Assembly (NCBI GenBank): GCA_937957805.1
Contig: CALFXW010000220.1
Location: forward strand, 1-23,333
Length of the DNA stretch: 23,333 nt
DNA from: an uncultured Sphingopyxis sp.
GTDB lineage: Bacteria; Pseudomonadota; Alphaproteobacteria; Sphingomonadales; Sphingomonadaceae
Direction of reading: 5' to 3'
A program made the translations under genes and the position numbers. Every line of letters starts with the position of its first letter. Within the stretch, counting starts at the first letter, position 1. Shown here in pieces: positions 5,498 to 13,378 of this stretch. The notes below the pieces were generated by a model. That model was not told the origin of the DNA. It was given only the letters and a program-made list of their open reading frames with translations, and did not search any database.

Positions 5498-6872
5498 ATC
5501 GCCCAGCCTTCTTCGCCGTCATCGCTGCGCGGAACCGTGCGGCCCAGCCCGGTTTTGCCACCTGTTCGGCGCGGACGAGGCACAGGTCACCCGCCGCGAC
5601 ATCGCGCGTAACCGCGCTGCCTGCGCCCACTATCGCGCCTGCGCCAATCGTCACCGGGGCGACCAGCGCGCTGTTGCTGCCGATAAACGCCCCCTCGCCA
5701 ATCACCGTTTGATATTTGAAATAACCGTCATAGTTGCAGGTGATGGTGCCCGCGCCGATGTTTGCGCCTGCCCCCACATCCGCATCGCCGATATAGGATA
5801 GATGATTGGCCTTTGCCCCCGCACCCAGCGTCGCCTTCTTTACCTCGACGAAATTGCCAACCTTGGCCTTCGCGGCCAATTTTGTGCCGGGGCGCAGGCG
5901 GGCAAAGGGGCCGATTTCGCACCCCGGCCCAATGTCCGCCCCCTCCAAATGACAATTGCTGCGGATGGTAACACCATCGGCAACGGTAACGCCGGGGCCG
6001 AACCACACATTGGGTTCGACCGTCACGTCCCGGCCAAGGATTGTGTCATGCGCGAACCAGATGGTTTCGGGCGCAATCAGGCTTGCCCCCTCTGCCATCG
6101 CGCGCGCGCGGCGGCGCTGTTGCCATGCCCCCTCGACCCCCGCCAATTCGGCCCGGCTGTTGACGCCCGCCACTTCGGCGGGGTCGGCGACTTCGATCAC
6201 CGCGCTTTCCTGCCCGGGCAGCATGATGATGTCGGGCAGATAATATTCACCCGCCGCATTATCATTGCCGATTTTGCCGAGCAGCGCGAATAAATCTGCC
6301 GAGCGCACCGCCATCAGCCCCGAATTGCACAGCCGCACCGCGCGTTCGGCGGCGTCCGCATCCTTATATTCCACCATTTTCTGGATGACGCCGCGTTCAT
6401 CGGCGACAATCCGGCCATAGGCACCGGCATCATCGGGCCGAAAGCCGAGCACGACGGCGCGCGGCTCCTCCCCCACGTTCAGGCGATAGAGCATGGCGCG
6501 CATCGTTTCTGCGCTGACCATCGGCACATCGCCATAGAGGATGAGGATGTCGCCCGCGAACCCGTGCAGCGCATCCTTTGCCTGTAACACCGCATGGCCG
6601 GTGCCCAATTGCTCGCTTTGCACCGCAATTGCGACGTCGCGGCCCGCAACGCTTGCCTCTATCTGTTCGCGCCGCGCCCCGACGACGACGACGACCCGCT
6701 GCGCCCCGATGCTGGCGACACTGTCGAGCAGATGGTGGAGCATCGGCTTGCCAGCAATCGGGTGCAGCACCTTATGCAGGTCGGAGAGCATGCGCGTCCC
6801 CTGCCCGGCGGCAAGGATGATGGCGGCAATCGGGCGGTGGTGTGCGCTGTCGGCGGGGGCGGTTTCAGTCAT
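5496..6872 (-). CDS. glmU: Bifunctional GlmU: glucosamine-1-P acetyltransferase / GlcNAc-1-P uridyltransferase
   Basis: GlmU makes UDP-GlcNAc from glucosamine-1-phosphate, acetyl-CoA and UTP. The 458-residue length is normal. The N-terminal uridyltransferase has the signature LAAGQGTRM with the following Lys (about 20-34) and the YGDVPM motif. The C-terminal left-handed beta-helix acetyltransferase contains GNFVEVKKATLGAGAKANHL, CNYDGYFKYQT and GSNSALVAPV. Its ATG overlaps the stop codon of the upstream nucleotidyltransferase gene by 4 bp, so it is translationally coupled to the HprK/PqqD cassette. AGGACA lies upstream as its own ribosome-binding site. glmS is not adjacent because of the toxin-antitoxin island. 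Confidence 0.98.
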   Translation of the reverse strand: MTETAPADSAHHRPIAAIILAAGQGTRMLSDLHKVLHPIAGKPMLHHLLDSVASIGAQRVVVVVGARREQIEASVAGRDVAIAVQSEQLGTGHAVLQAKDALHGFAGDILILYGDVPMVSAETMRAMLYRLNVGEEPRAVVLGFRPDDAGAYGRIVADERGVIQKMVEYKDADAAERAVRLCNSGLMAVRSADLFALLGKIGNDNAAGEYYLPDIIMLPGQESAVIEVADPAEVAGVNSRAELAGVEGAWQQRRRARAMAEGASLIAPETIWFAHDTILGRDVTVEPNVWFGPGVTVADGVTIRSNCHLEGADIGPGCEIGPFARLRPGTKLAAKAKVGNFVEVKKATLGAGAKANHLSYIGDADVGAGANIGAGTITCNYDGYFKYQTVIGEGAFIGSNSALVAPVTIGAGAIVGAGSAVTRDVAAGDLCLVRAEQVAKPGWAARFRAAMTAKKAGR

Positions 6873-7891
6873 GGCTTTGTCCTAGCCATCCGCCATTTCC
6901 TCCACAAGTGGCGGACGAGCAGTATCGGCGGCATCCGCAAGAGGTGGGAGCGTATGTAAAAGACGGCCTGTGTCACCGGGCAACTGGGCCTGCCCATCGC
7001 ATCGCGCGCCAGCAGGCGGCGGATGAACAGGCGATCGGTCAGGCGCAGCGGGGCGCCATCGCCATAAAGCGCCGCCGACAGGCGCAGGGCACGGGACACC
7101 GCAGCGGCCACGCCGAAATCCTCCGCCCGCAAGAGCAATTGCGCCTGCCACGCGCCATCAAACGCCGCCGCATCGCCCGACAGGCAATGAAAATCCCACA
7201 AATTGCGCACGCCCCCCGCCAGATCGCCATCGGCCAACATATGCACCGCGCAATGGATCAGCCGGTCAATGGGGTCGAGCGTCATGACCCCATCGGCCAC
7301 CGGCTGCGCCCGTTCGATCAGCGCGCCTGCATCAATATGGTGGCGCGCGGTCAGCGGCAGGATATTGTGATGGACATCGATCATCCGGTCGCGCGCGCCA
7401 TGGATCAGCGGGGGCAATTCGTGCATCCATTGCCGGTAATAAGCCTGGTCATAGGGGTCGTTTTTGACCCAATCCCAACCGGCCGACAGCAGCGCCGCCT
7501 CCACATCCGCCATCCGCGCGCGCGGCACCAAAATGTCGAGGTCGCCAATATGCCGCCCCGCCGCCGCCGACAGGTTGCGCGCGGCATAGCCGCTACCCTT
7601 TAGCAAAATCACCGGCACGCCAATGGGGCTGAGCGCGCGGTGCGCCATCTCCACCTCCCAAAGGGCATGGCGCTGCATCTGGTCGGCATGCGCGCATTCG
7701 GCGGCGAACAATGCGGCAATACTGGGCGGCAGCGCCCCCCCTCCCTGTCCGCCCGCCAGCCGATGGGCCAGCGTGGCGAGCAGCATTTCACCGCGCGCAA
7801 CGCTCACCAACGCAGACCATTGGTCGCCATTTAGCGTGGCAATGCTCTGCGGCGTCCGCAACGCCGCGACCAGATGGCGCATCGCGTTCAT
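6869..7891 (-). CDS. Nucleotidyltransferase family 5-like protein of the HPr-rel-A cassette
   Basis: The predicted protein has 340 residues. It carries the nucleotidyltransferase core: VPVILLKGSGYAARNL (about 92-107, with KG at 98-99), then RHIGDLDILVP (113-123) with the D117xD119 pair expected to bind metal. DVHHNILPL and a mixed helical C-terminus follow, with a basic end (RHLWRKWRMARTKP). Such uncharacterised NTP_transf_5 proteins occur next to HprK-related kinases and PqqD-like proteins, including in some lasso-peptide clusters. I chose ATG 7891 because it overlaps the kinase stop codon by 4 bp (ATGA); a longer start at 7921 would run into the kinase gene. Its stop overlaps the glmU ATG in the same way. 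Substrate is unknown. Confidence 0.85.
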   Translation of the reverse strand: MNAMRHLVAALRTPQSIATLNGDQWSALVSVARGEMLLATLAHRLAGGQGGGALPPSIAALFAAECAHADQMQRHALWEVEMAHRALSPIGVPVILLKGSGYAARNLSAAAGRHIGDLDILVPRARMADVEAALLSAGWDWVKNDPYDQAYYRQWMHELPPLIHGARDRMIDVHHNILPLTARHHIDAGALIERAQPVADGVMTLDPIDRLIHCAVHMLADGDLAGGVRNLWDFHCLSGDAAAFDGAWQAQLLLRAEDFGVAAAVSRALRLSAALYGDGAPLRLTDRLFIRRLLARDAMGRPSCPVTQAVFYIRSHLLRMPPILLVRHLWRKWRMARTKP

Positions 7892-8766
7892 CGCGCCGCT
7901 CGCCCAGAATTTTCCGCCCACAGCGCTTCGACCATGTCGATCGCCTGTTCGCCGCTTTGATAACCCACGGCAACGGCGGGCAGCGCGCGCACCAACTGGC
8001 TGAGTGCGGTAAAGCCCGGCTCACCCAGGGCGACATAATTGGTCGAGCTTTCGGTCAGGCGGAAAAAAGCTTCGGATGGCGGAACGGCACGCAGCCCATT
8101 GTCGCTGCCATATGCCGGAAAGAGGAGGAGCGCGGGGGCGCCCCCTGCATTCATGCGCGCTATGGCATCGGCGCGCGGGCGCATATGACAAATGTCGCCC
8201 TTGGGCGTGCCCGGAATGCGCGGGCCAAAACGCGATGGACAGGCGCGCGCGCGCAGCACATCAATCGCTTCGTTTTTCAGGCTGATGAGGCGTGGAAAGG
8301 GCAAGATATTGCCATTTTCCACGTCGAGCAGGGCAAATTCATCCCCCAAAAGCCGCCAATCCCCCTCCCCCAACAGCGCGGCAAGCGTCGATTTGCCCGA
8401 ACCCGACGCCCCCACCATCAACAGCACCCGCCCGTCGCGTTCGACCGCGCTGGCGTGGAGCAGCATATGTGTGCGCCAACCCATCGCCACCTGCAAATTC
8501 ATCGCCATTTCGGCGGCGAGCAGGCCCTGCGACAGCGGCAGCGGCAGCGCGTCGGGGATGGTGAAATCGCCGCCGATGCTGACCGCCGGACGCAGCCAAC
8601 GCCGCCATGGCCACGCCGCGCCGATACGCGCGGTCAGCGTTGCGATACCGTCATCGGGTGCGGGATAGTCGGCATAGAGGCGGCGCAAATCGGCAATCGG
8701 CCCTGCCCAATCGGAAAAAATCCGCAAGGGCACCGGCCCGACACGCAGCGCAAATTCGTGGGTCAT
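7888..8766 (-). CDS. HprK-related kinase A (HPr-rel-A system)
   Basis: The protein has 292 residues from ATG 8766. The C-terminal half resembles the HPr kinase fold: LLHASAVERDGRVLLMVG (103-119), with the His-containing strand before the P-loop, then Walker A GASGSGKST (119-127), then WRLLGDEFALLD with D142 and E143. The N-terminal about 90 residues are divergent and lack the HprK N-domain. No HPr, PTS enzyme or classical HprK/P regulator lies nearby, so an unrelated substrate is expected. Known relatives in lasso-peptide clusters phosphorylate a peptide Ser. The start overlaps the PqqD-like stop by 4 bp (ATGA) and the end overlaps the nucleotidyltransferase ATG likewise. The longer start at 8784 is less likely. 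Confidence 0.88.
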   Translation of the reverse strand: MTHEFALRVGPVPLRIFSDWAGPIADLRRLYADYPAPDDGIATLTARIGAAWPWRRWLRPAVSIGGDFTIPDALPLPLSQGLLAAEMAMNLQVAMGWRTHMLLHASAVERDGRVLLMVGASGSGKSTLAALLGEGDWRLLGDEFALLDVENGNILPFPRLISLKNEAIDVLRARACPSRFGPRIPGTPKGDICHMRPRADAIARMNAGGAPALLLFPAYGSDNGLRAVPPSEAFFRLTESSTNYVALGEPGFTALSQLVRALPAVAVGYQSGEQAIDMVEALWAENSGRAAR

Positions 8767-9065
8767 GGTGCTGTCACCCGACATGAAACAAGCCCGAGCG
8801 CCGCCAATTGCTGCAATTGTGCATCGAGCGCGGCGAGCGCGTCGCCCGTGGCCGACAGGTCAAAATCTGCCGCTAATTTGTGCAGCAATGTCGGCGCATC
8901 CATGGCCGTGCCTTGCAGCGCGGCCAATATTTCGCGCAGCGGCGACCCCAGCAAATGGGTTTGCCCTGACCAGCGGTCATAAACCGCGCTTAAACTATCA
9001 AGTTCCACCCATGCCAGCCGGGCGGCATCCCCGCCGTGCCAGCACGCAGGCGCCCCCGGCCCCAC
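8763..9065 (-). CDS. PqqD-like peptide chaperone of the HPr-rel-A cassette
   Basis: The 100-residue protein has a PqqD/RRE-like core: LDSLSAVYDRWSGQTHLL (about 22-39) followed by helices with LLHKLAADFDL, and ending in LDAQLQQLAALGLVSC. The SGxTHLL segment is typical of the 'HPr-rel-A system PqqD family' proteins. PqqD-type domains bind leader peptides and present them to modifying enzymes. The likely start is GTG 9065, three bases after the stop codon of the small exported protein, with no clear ribosome-binding site. Translation is therefore probably coupled to that gene. Its stop overlaps the kinase ATG. Family placement is from pattern recognition; the peptide partner is inferred from position. 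Confidence 0.82.
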   Translation of the reverse strand: MGPGAPACWHGGDAARLAWVELDSLSAVYDRWSGQTHLLGSPLREILAALQGTAMDAPTLLHKLAADFDLSATGDALAALDAQLQQLAALGLVSCRVTAP

Positions 9066-9068
9066 GGC

Positions 9069-9500
9069 CTAGCGCGGCATCTGGATCGATGCGTAACAGG
9101 TAAAGCCGTTCTGTCCGGCGCGCAGGCGGCGGATATAGTTGATATAGGCTTGGCCCTGTTCATAGCCAGTGCCGGGCAGCGAGCGCCCCTGCAAAGCCTG
9201 ACGCACTTCTTCGCCGGTAAAGGCGCGGCTGGCAGGGGGAAAGGCCCCCGCCGTTCCGGCGGGAACGACCGAGCCGTCGAGCGCGATATAATTGCCGCTG
9301 CGCACCGGATCGGGCACGGGGATCGAACAATTGAGCACCGATGCGGCGGTTTGCGCATAGGCGGGTCGCACGGTCACCGCCGCGACGATACCCACCGCGC
9401 CCAATTGCAAGGCGCGGCGGCGCGTGGCCGCCCCTTCACCCGTTGCAATTTGCCCATTTTCAGCGGGGTTTAGGCCATTTTCCGGCGCATTATCGTCCAT
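9069..9500 (-). CDS. Small exported Arg-Arg signal protein, possible substrate of the HPr-rel-A cassette
   Basis: The protein has 143 residues from ATG 9500. The first 25 residues are polar and Asn/Glu-rich. A TRRRALQ motif (26-32) and a hydrophobic stretch follow, ending RPAYAQ (cleavage expected near A49), which looks like a Tat-type signal. The mature part has about 94 residues with two Cys (C58 in NCSIPVPDP, C135 in FTCYASIQ) and a central TGEEVRQALQGR helix. I recognise no family. I prefer ATG 9500 because GGGGGACG precedes it; ATG 9539 lacks such a site. It sits 3 bp upstream of the PqqD-like gene and heads the cassette. An Arg-Arg precursor encoded beside a PqqD-like chaperone and an HprK-like kinase is the natural candidate for their substrate (inference). 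Confidence 0.7.
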   Translation of the reverse strand: MDDNAPENGLNPAENGQIATGEGAATRRRALQLGAVGIVAAVTVRPAYAQTAASVLNCSIPVPDPVRSGNYIALDGSVVPAGTAGAFPPASRAFTGEEVRQALQGRSLPGTGYEQGQAYINYIRRLRAGQNGFTCYASIQMPR

Positions 9501-9555
9501 GGCTCGTCCCCCGTCCGGCTGCCTATTTGCCTTATCCATGGCATGCCATCGCGCA

Positions 9556-9580
9556 ATCGCGGCAATTTTTCAACCGCGAT
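9556..9580 (-). terminator. Hairpin between the porin and the exported-protein gene
   Basis: The arms ATCGCGG and CCGCGAT form a perfect 7-bp stem with an 11-base loop, 30 bases past the porin stop codon. No T-run follows on the minus strand. It could partly separate the porin transcript from the cassette. Confidence 0.35.
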
Positions 9581-9609
9581 AACCATGAATGGGAGCCAAT
9601 GGGCCTTCG

Positions 9610-10965
9610 TCAAAAATCAAATTGGGCGCGCAGTGCCGCCGCATCCGCTCCATAATCGCGGTCCAAACCGGCGGGCAGACGCGAATCGTCGATGGAAAGC
9701 CGCGCATAGCTGGCGAGCAGGCGGATATAGGGGGTCAAAACCCAGGTCACCGCCGCGCCATAGCTTTGCTGCCGCCCGCCGATGATGCCCGCATCATTCA
9801 GGTCGAGCATATCATAGCGCAGGTTGAGTTCGACCGCGCCCATGCCGCCATTGCCAACCCCGGCGCTGGGGGTCACCCGGTCAAATGCGCCGCGCCGGTA
9901 ATTGCGCTTGTCATCGGTCAGAAACAGCCCCGCCTCTATATAATAGCCGCCAAAGACAGGATCGGCGGTGAGCGGGCGGCGCGCGCGCATCCACGCGCCC
10001 TCCGCCGCAAAGTGGAAGCGCCCGTGGACAAGCGCGAATTCCGCGCCCCAATTCCGCTCCCCATTGGCGGTGAAATTGCCGGTATCAACCAACCGCACAT
10101 CGGTCACATGGGTAAAGGGGCGCGCACGGTATCGGGCGAGCGCACTGCCATCGTTAAAATCGCGCGCATGGGCCGACAGCCCAAAATGCAATTGTGTGTC
10201 GCCAATCTGCGGCGCGTAAACGATGCGCCCATCGACGCTCCAGCCATTATTGGCCGCATTGGTGAGCGCGCTGATATCATCCGAAAACAGCCCGGCCTGC
10301 ACCAAAATCGGCCCGCGCGCATATTCCGCTGCCAGCCCCAAGCGCCGTTCAAAACCAAATGCCTGCGTAAAGGCCGCGCGTTCGGTGAAGCTGGTGAAAA
10401 TATCGCCGGTCATTTCATCCAGCCCGGCAAAATATTTCTGGTGGCCCGCCGTCACCTGTATATTGCCGCGCCGATAGCGCAAATAGGCGTCGAGCACCGC
10501 GACATCATTGTCGGCGAAATCCGCCTCCACCCGATAGGAAAAGCCGCCCGGCATCGTGCCGTCTGCGCCCAGTTGCACGCGCCGCACCTCACTCGCAAAG
10601 CCAAGGCCAACATTATTGGCGGCGGTGGGGACGTTCACCCCACCCACGTCAATCTGCATCCGCCCGCGTGGCTTGAAGCTCCAGCCATCTGCGCCCTGCA
10701 TTTCAGGGGCGCCGCGCCATGCCACATTGTTGGGCGCGGATGGGCTGGGGCTGGCGGGAGCCGGAGCCGGTGTTGCCACTGGCGGCGGGACGCTGAGCGC
10801 ATCCAATCGCGCCGAAAGCTGGTTAACCTGCCCGCGCAACGCCTCCACCTGCGCACGCAGCGCGGCGGCTTCCTCCGCATTGAGCGCCTGCGCCGATGCG
10901 GCTGTTGCCTGACCCAGAAACGCGCTCGACGCCAAGAGGGGAATAAATATGGTTGGGCAGCGCAT
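9610..10965 (-). CDS. OprP/OprO-like outer-membrane porin (phosphate-selective porin family)
   Basis: The protein has 451 residues from ATG 10965, which has GGAAAGGAAC upstream. The signal peptide MRCPTIFIPLLASSAFLGQA ends near ASAQA. A coiled-coil segment (EEAAALRAQVEALRGQVNQLSARLDAL) and a Pro/Ala linker follow, typical of this porin family. The barrel begins at FKPRGRMQIDVGG and ends in a terminal Phe (AQFDF), the usual C-terminal signal for BAM-assisted insertion. The family includes phosphate and pyrophosphate porins, but specificity cannot be read from sequence. It lies upstream of the exported-protein/PqqD/kinase cassette on the same strand, separated by 109 bp. Confidence 0.88.
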   Translation of the reverse strand: MRCPTIFIPLLASSAFLGQATAASAQALNAEEAAALRAQVEALRGQVNQLSARLDALSVPPPVATPAPAPASPSPSAPNNVAWRGAPEMQGADGWSFKPRGRMQIDVGGVNVPTAANNVGLGFASEVRRVQLGADGTMPGGFSYRVEADFADNDVAVLDAYLRYRRGNIQVTAGHQKYFAGLDEMTGDIFTSFTERAAFTQAFGFERRLGLAAEYARGPILVQAGLFSDDISALTNAANNGWSVDGRIVYAPQIGDTQLHFGLSAHARDFNDGSALARYRARPFTHVTDVRLVDTGNFTANGERNWGAEFALVHGRFHFAAEGAWMRARRPLTADPVFGGYYIEAGLFLTDDKRNYRRGAFDRVTPSAGVGNGGMGAVELNLRYDMLDLNDAGIIGGRQQSYGAAVTWVLTPYIRLLASYARLSIDDSRLPAGLDRDYGADAAALRAQFDF

Positions 10966-11146
10966 GATGTTCCTTTCCGGCGGCACGCAGATCGGGTTGG
11001 CAAGGGCGTTGCGCGCGCCCCTAGTCGCCTAGTCGCCATCTGTCACCGGCTAATTGATTCAGGGCAAATTGCGCCGATTGCGCTTGCACCGATGCGCCCA
11101 GCGCTTATGGCAAGCGCCATGTCGTTGACGTAAAGGGAAACAAGCC

Positions 11147-12043
11147 ATGACCATCCGCTTTGACAATCGTGTTGCCATCGTCACCGGGGCCGGTGGCGGC
11201 ATTGGCCGTGCCTATGCGCTCGAACTCGCGCGGCGCGGGGCAAGGGTCGTGGTCAATGATCTGGGCGGCGCGCGCGATGGCACCGGCCATTCGGATGCGG
11301 CGGCACAGGTTGTCGCGGAAATAGAGGCATTGGGCGGCGAAGCCATCGCCAACGGCGGCAGCGTCACCGAATTTGACGCAATGGCGCAGATGGTCGCCGA
11401 CGCCATGGCCAAATGGGGGCGGGTCGACATCCTCATCAACAATGCAGGGATTTTGCGCGACAAAAGCTTCACCAAAATGGACCCGGCGGATTTTGAACTG
11501 GTGGTCAAAGTGCATCTGATCGGCTCTGCCTTTGCCACCAAGGCGGTGTGGGATGTGATGCGCGAACAAAATTATGGCCGCATCTTGATGACCAGCAGTT
11601 CGACCGGCCTTTATGGCAATTTCGGGCAGGCCAATTATGGCGCGGCCAAATTGGGGCTGGTCGGCCTAACCAAAACACTGGCGATAGAGGGGGCGAAGAA
11701 TAATATCCGCGTCAATAATATCGCACCGATTGCCGCCACCCGCATGACGGAGGATATTTTCCCCGAAGCCGCCTTTGCCCTGTTTTCCCCCGAATTGGTT
11801 GCACCCGCCGGCCTGTTTCTGGTGAGCGATGATGCGCCGACCAACGTCACGCTGGGCGCGGGTGGCGGCATTGTCCATGGCGCCAATGTCACCATGACCC
11901 ATGGGGCCAAATTGCCCGATGACGAACGCACGCCCGAAGCGGTTGCGGCGCTTTACGCCGAAATCACCGACCGTGCGGGCGAAAGCGTGCCGCAAACCGG
12001 CGCGGAACAATCGGGGCTCGTCATGCGGTTGCTGCAGGGGTGA
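11147..12043 (+). CDS. Short-chain dehydrogenase/reductase, hydroxyacyl-CoA dehydrogenase-like
   Basis: The 298-residue SDR has the cofactor motif TGAGGGIG (13-20), NDLGG after strand 2, NNAG (98-101), and the catalytic set Ser (about 150-152), Tyr164 and Lys168 in NYGAAK. The sequence style (RVVVNDLGGARDG and LRDKSFTKM) is that of the dehydrogenase domain of peroxisomal-type multifunctional enzyme 2, which oxidises 3-hydroxyacyl-CoA. A C-terminal extension (residues 200-298) is longer than in FabG. It probably acts in beta-oxidation or a related hydroxyacyl pathway; the true substrate is uncertain. It is the first plus-strand gene here and is divergent from the porin. Confidence 0.88.
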   Translation: MTIRFDNRVAIVTGAGGGIGRAYALELARRGARVVVNDLGGARDGTGHSDAAAQVVAEIEALGGEAIANGGSVTEFDAMAQMVADAMAKWGRVDILINNAGILRDKSFTKMDPADFELVVKVHLIGSAFATKAVWDVMREQNYGRILMTSSSTGLYGNFGQANYGAAKLGLVGLTKTLAIEGAKNNIRVNNIAPIAATRMTEDIFPEAAFALFSPELVAPAGLFLVSDDAPTNVTLGAGGGIVHGANVTMTHGAKLPDDERTPEAVAALYAEITDRAGESVPQTGAEQSGLVMRLLQG

Positions 12044-12063
12044 TGTTGCAGGGCCAATTCAGC

Positions 12064-12081
12064 GTATTGCATATATAATAC
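12064..12081 (+). promoter_or_regulatory. AT-rich site with TATAAT before the membrane-protein gene
   Basis: A TATAAT hexamer (12074-12079) lies inside a small inverted repeat, GTATT/AATAC (12064-12068 and 12077-12081). It is about 50 bases before the ATG at 12131. No good -35 box is at the right distance, so this is a weak promoter call. Confidence 0.3.
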
Positions 12082-12130
12082 ACCTATGCTACGCCCCACT
12101 CCATGGCACGGGGGAAAATAGGGGTAGACC

Positions 12131-13195
12131 ATGTATAGCGAACAAGATCTGACCAATGCGGTCGCTGCCGGTGTGTTAAGCGCCGATGCAGCGGACGCGC
12201 TGCGCCGCCATGTGGCGCGGCAGCAATCCACCCACGGCGCGGATGAGGAACATGTCCGCCTGCTTACCGGTTTCAATGATATTTTCGTCACCATCGCCGC
12301 TGCCATCTTGCTCGGCGCGCTGGCGTGGATCGGCCAAAGCATCTGGCTGCCGCTCGCGGGCGCGCTGGTCGCGGTTGCCGCATGGGGGTTGGCCGAATAT
12401 TTCACCCGCGTGCGGCGCATGGCGTTGCCGTCCATCGGCCTGTTGCTCGCCTTTGTCGGCGGGGTGGCGGCCAGTCCGATTGGCCTGATGGTGCAATATA
12501 GCGAAAGCTGGTTCGGGCCCAACCCCAATGAACGGGTGCAGGCGGTCATTATGGCTGGCATCGCCATCACCACCGCCGCTGCCGCCTATGCGCATTGGCG
12601 GCGTTTCATGGTGCCGATAACGCTGGCAGCAGGCGCCGCCGCGCTGGTCGCCACCGTCATCGCGCTGATTGCCGCCGCGGTCGGCCCGGAAAATCTGGGA
12701 CAAAATGCGATATTGTCGCTGGTGCTGGTCGGCGGGCTTGCCGTCTTTGCGCTCGCCATGCATTGGGACCGCAGCGATACGACGCGCGAAACGCGGCGCA
12801 GCGATGTCGCTTTCTGGCTGCATTTAATTGCCGCGCCGATGATTGCCCATCCGCTCTTCACCCTGCTCGGCATCAATGGCGATGCGACGATAGGGGTTGG
12901 CGCGGCGATCGGCGTGTTGGCGCTCTACACCGGCTTTGCCTTTATCGCATTGGCGATTGACCGGCGGGCGATGCTGGTATCCGCGCTTGCCTATGTCCTT
13001 TATGCGATGACCGAATTGTTCCGCACCTTTGGCGCGGTCGAACTGCAATTTGCGCTGACGGCATTGGTTATTGGTTCGGCGCTGTTGCTGCTTTCGGCAT
13101 TCTGGCAGCCGGCACGGCGCATGGTGCTGTCCTTCACGCCAGAGGGGCTGCGCACGATGGTGCCCGACGCCCATCTGGTCGCGCACAGCGGGTGA
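12131..13195 (+). CDS. Polytopic membrane protein, unknown function (DUF2157-like)
   Basis: The 354-residue protein has a soluble N-terminal region of about 45 residues (SEQDLTNAVAAGVLSADAADALRRHV). About ten hydrophobic segments follow, beginning FVTIAAAILLGALAWIG and ending with AFWQPARRMVL. The layout resembles the DUF2157/DUF4401 membrane-protein group, in which a short helical N-terminal domain precedes 8-12 membrane helices. No catalytic motif is visible. The ATG follows a GGGGTAGACC stretch. It lies downstream of the SDR gene with a possible own promoter, and its 3' end is closed by a strong hairpin region and a T-run terminator. Confidence 0.75.
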   Translation: MYSEQDLTNAVAAGVLSADAADALRRHVARQQSTHGADEEHVRLLTGFNDIFVTIAAAILLGALAWIGQSIWLPLAGALVAVAAWGLAEYFTRVRRMALPSIGLLLAFVGGVAASPIGLMVQYSESWFGPNPNERVQAVIMAGIAITTAAAAYAHWRRFMVPITLAAGAAALVATVIALIAAAVGPENLGQNAILSLVLVGGLAVFALAMHWDRSDTTRETRRSDVAFWLHLIAAPMIAHPLFTLLGINGDATIGVGAAIGVLALYTGFAFIALAIDRRAMLVSALAYVLYAMTELFRTFGAVELQFALTALVIGSALLLLSAFWQPARRMVLSFTPEGLRTMVPDAHLVAHSG

Positions 13196-13204
13196 GGACT
13201 TTTT

Positions 13205-13340
13205 CGAAATTCGCTGACGTGCGAATTTCGGTGCTGCTCCGGCCCGCTCCCCCACCCGACCTCCCACGGAATCGTATCTTATGGGAGGCCGGGTGGGGGA
13301 GCGGGCTGGTGCCGTGCCATCCGAAACGATCGTTTCGGAT
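13205..13340. repeat. Cluster of three strong inverted repeats
   Basis: Three palindromic elements follow one another between convergent genes. First, a 10-bp perfect stem CGAAATTCGC/GCGAATTTCG with loop TGACGT (13205-13230). Second, a 25-bp stem with a single mismatch (13242-13266 with 13282-13306) around a 15-base loop. Third, a perfect 22-bp palindrome (13319-13340) centred on CGATCG. None has a T-run. The 25-bp stem is much longer than a terminator needs, which suggests a dispersed palindromic element (REP- or MITE-like), but only this copy is visible. Confidence 0.85.
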
Positions 13341-13352
13341 GAGAAGCCGCGC

Positions 13353-13378
13353 GGGGCAGCAATGCTCCGCCCCTTTTT
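13353..13378 (+). terminator. Intrinsic terminator for the membrane-protein gene
   Basis: The stem GGGGC-AGC pairs with GCT-(CC)-GCCCC around an AAT loop and is followed directly by TTTTT (13374-13378). This is a normal Rho-independent terminator in the plus direction. The T-run overlaps the stop codon of the convergent DUF2794 gene. Confidence 0.75.

Noticed and set aside
7888..8766. Canonical HPr kinase/phosphorylase of the PTS
   Set aside because: The typical N-terminal HprK domain is absent and no ptsH or ptsI-type gene is nearby; the sequence fits the HprK-related group instead.
7711..8982. Plus-strand ORF opposite the HprK-related kinase
   Set aside because: The minus-strand genes have clear motifs and exact ATGA overlaps; the opposite frame is low-complexity and unrecognisable.
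6869..9500. Complete lasso-peptide cluster
   Set aside because: The kinase, nucleotidyltransferase and PqqD-like protein recall it, but there is no asparagine-synthetase-like cyclase, no transglutaminase-like protease and no short precursor peptide.
9589..11133. Large plus-strand ORF (514 codons) opposite the porin
   Set aside because: It is antisense to a well-supported porin with signal peptide and terminal Phe. Its protein is rich in Arg/His/Pro and has no recognisable domain, as expected of a GC-rich shadow frame.
12824..13267. Minus-strand ORF antisense to the membrane-protein gene
   Set aside because: Its N-terminus comes from the 25-bp inverted repeat and the rest is antisense to a clear polytopic membrane protein.
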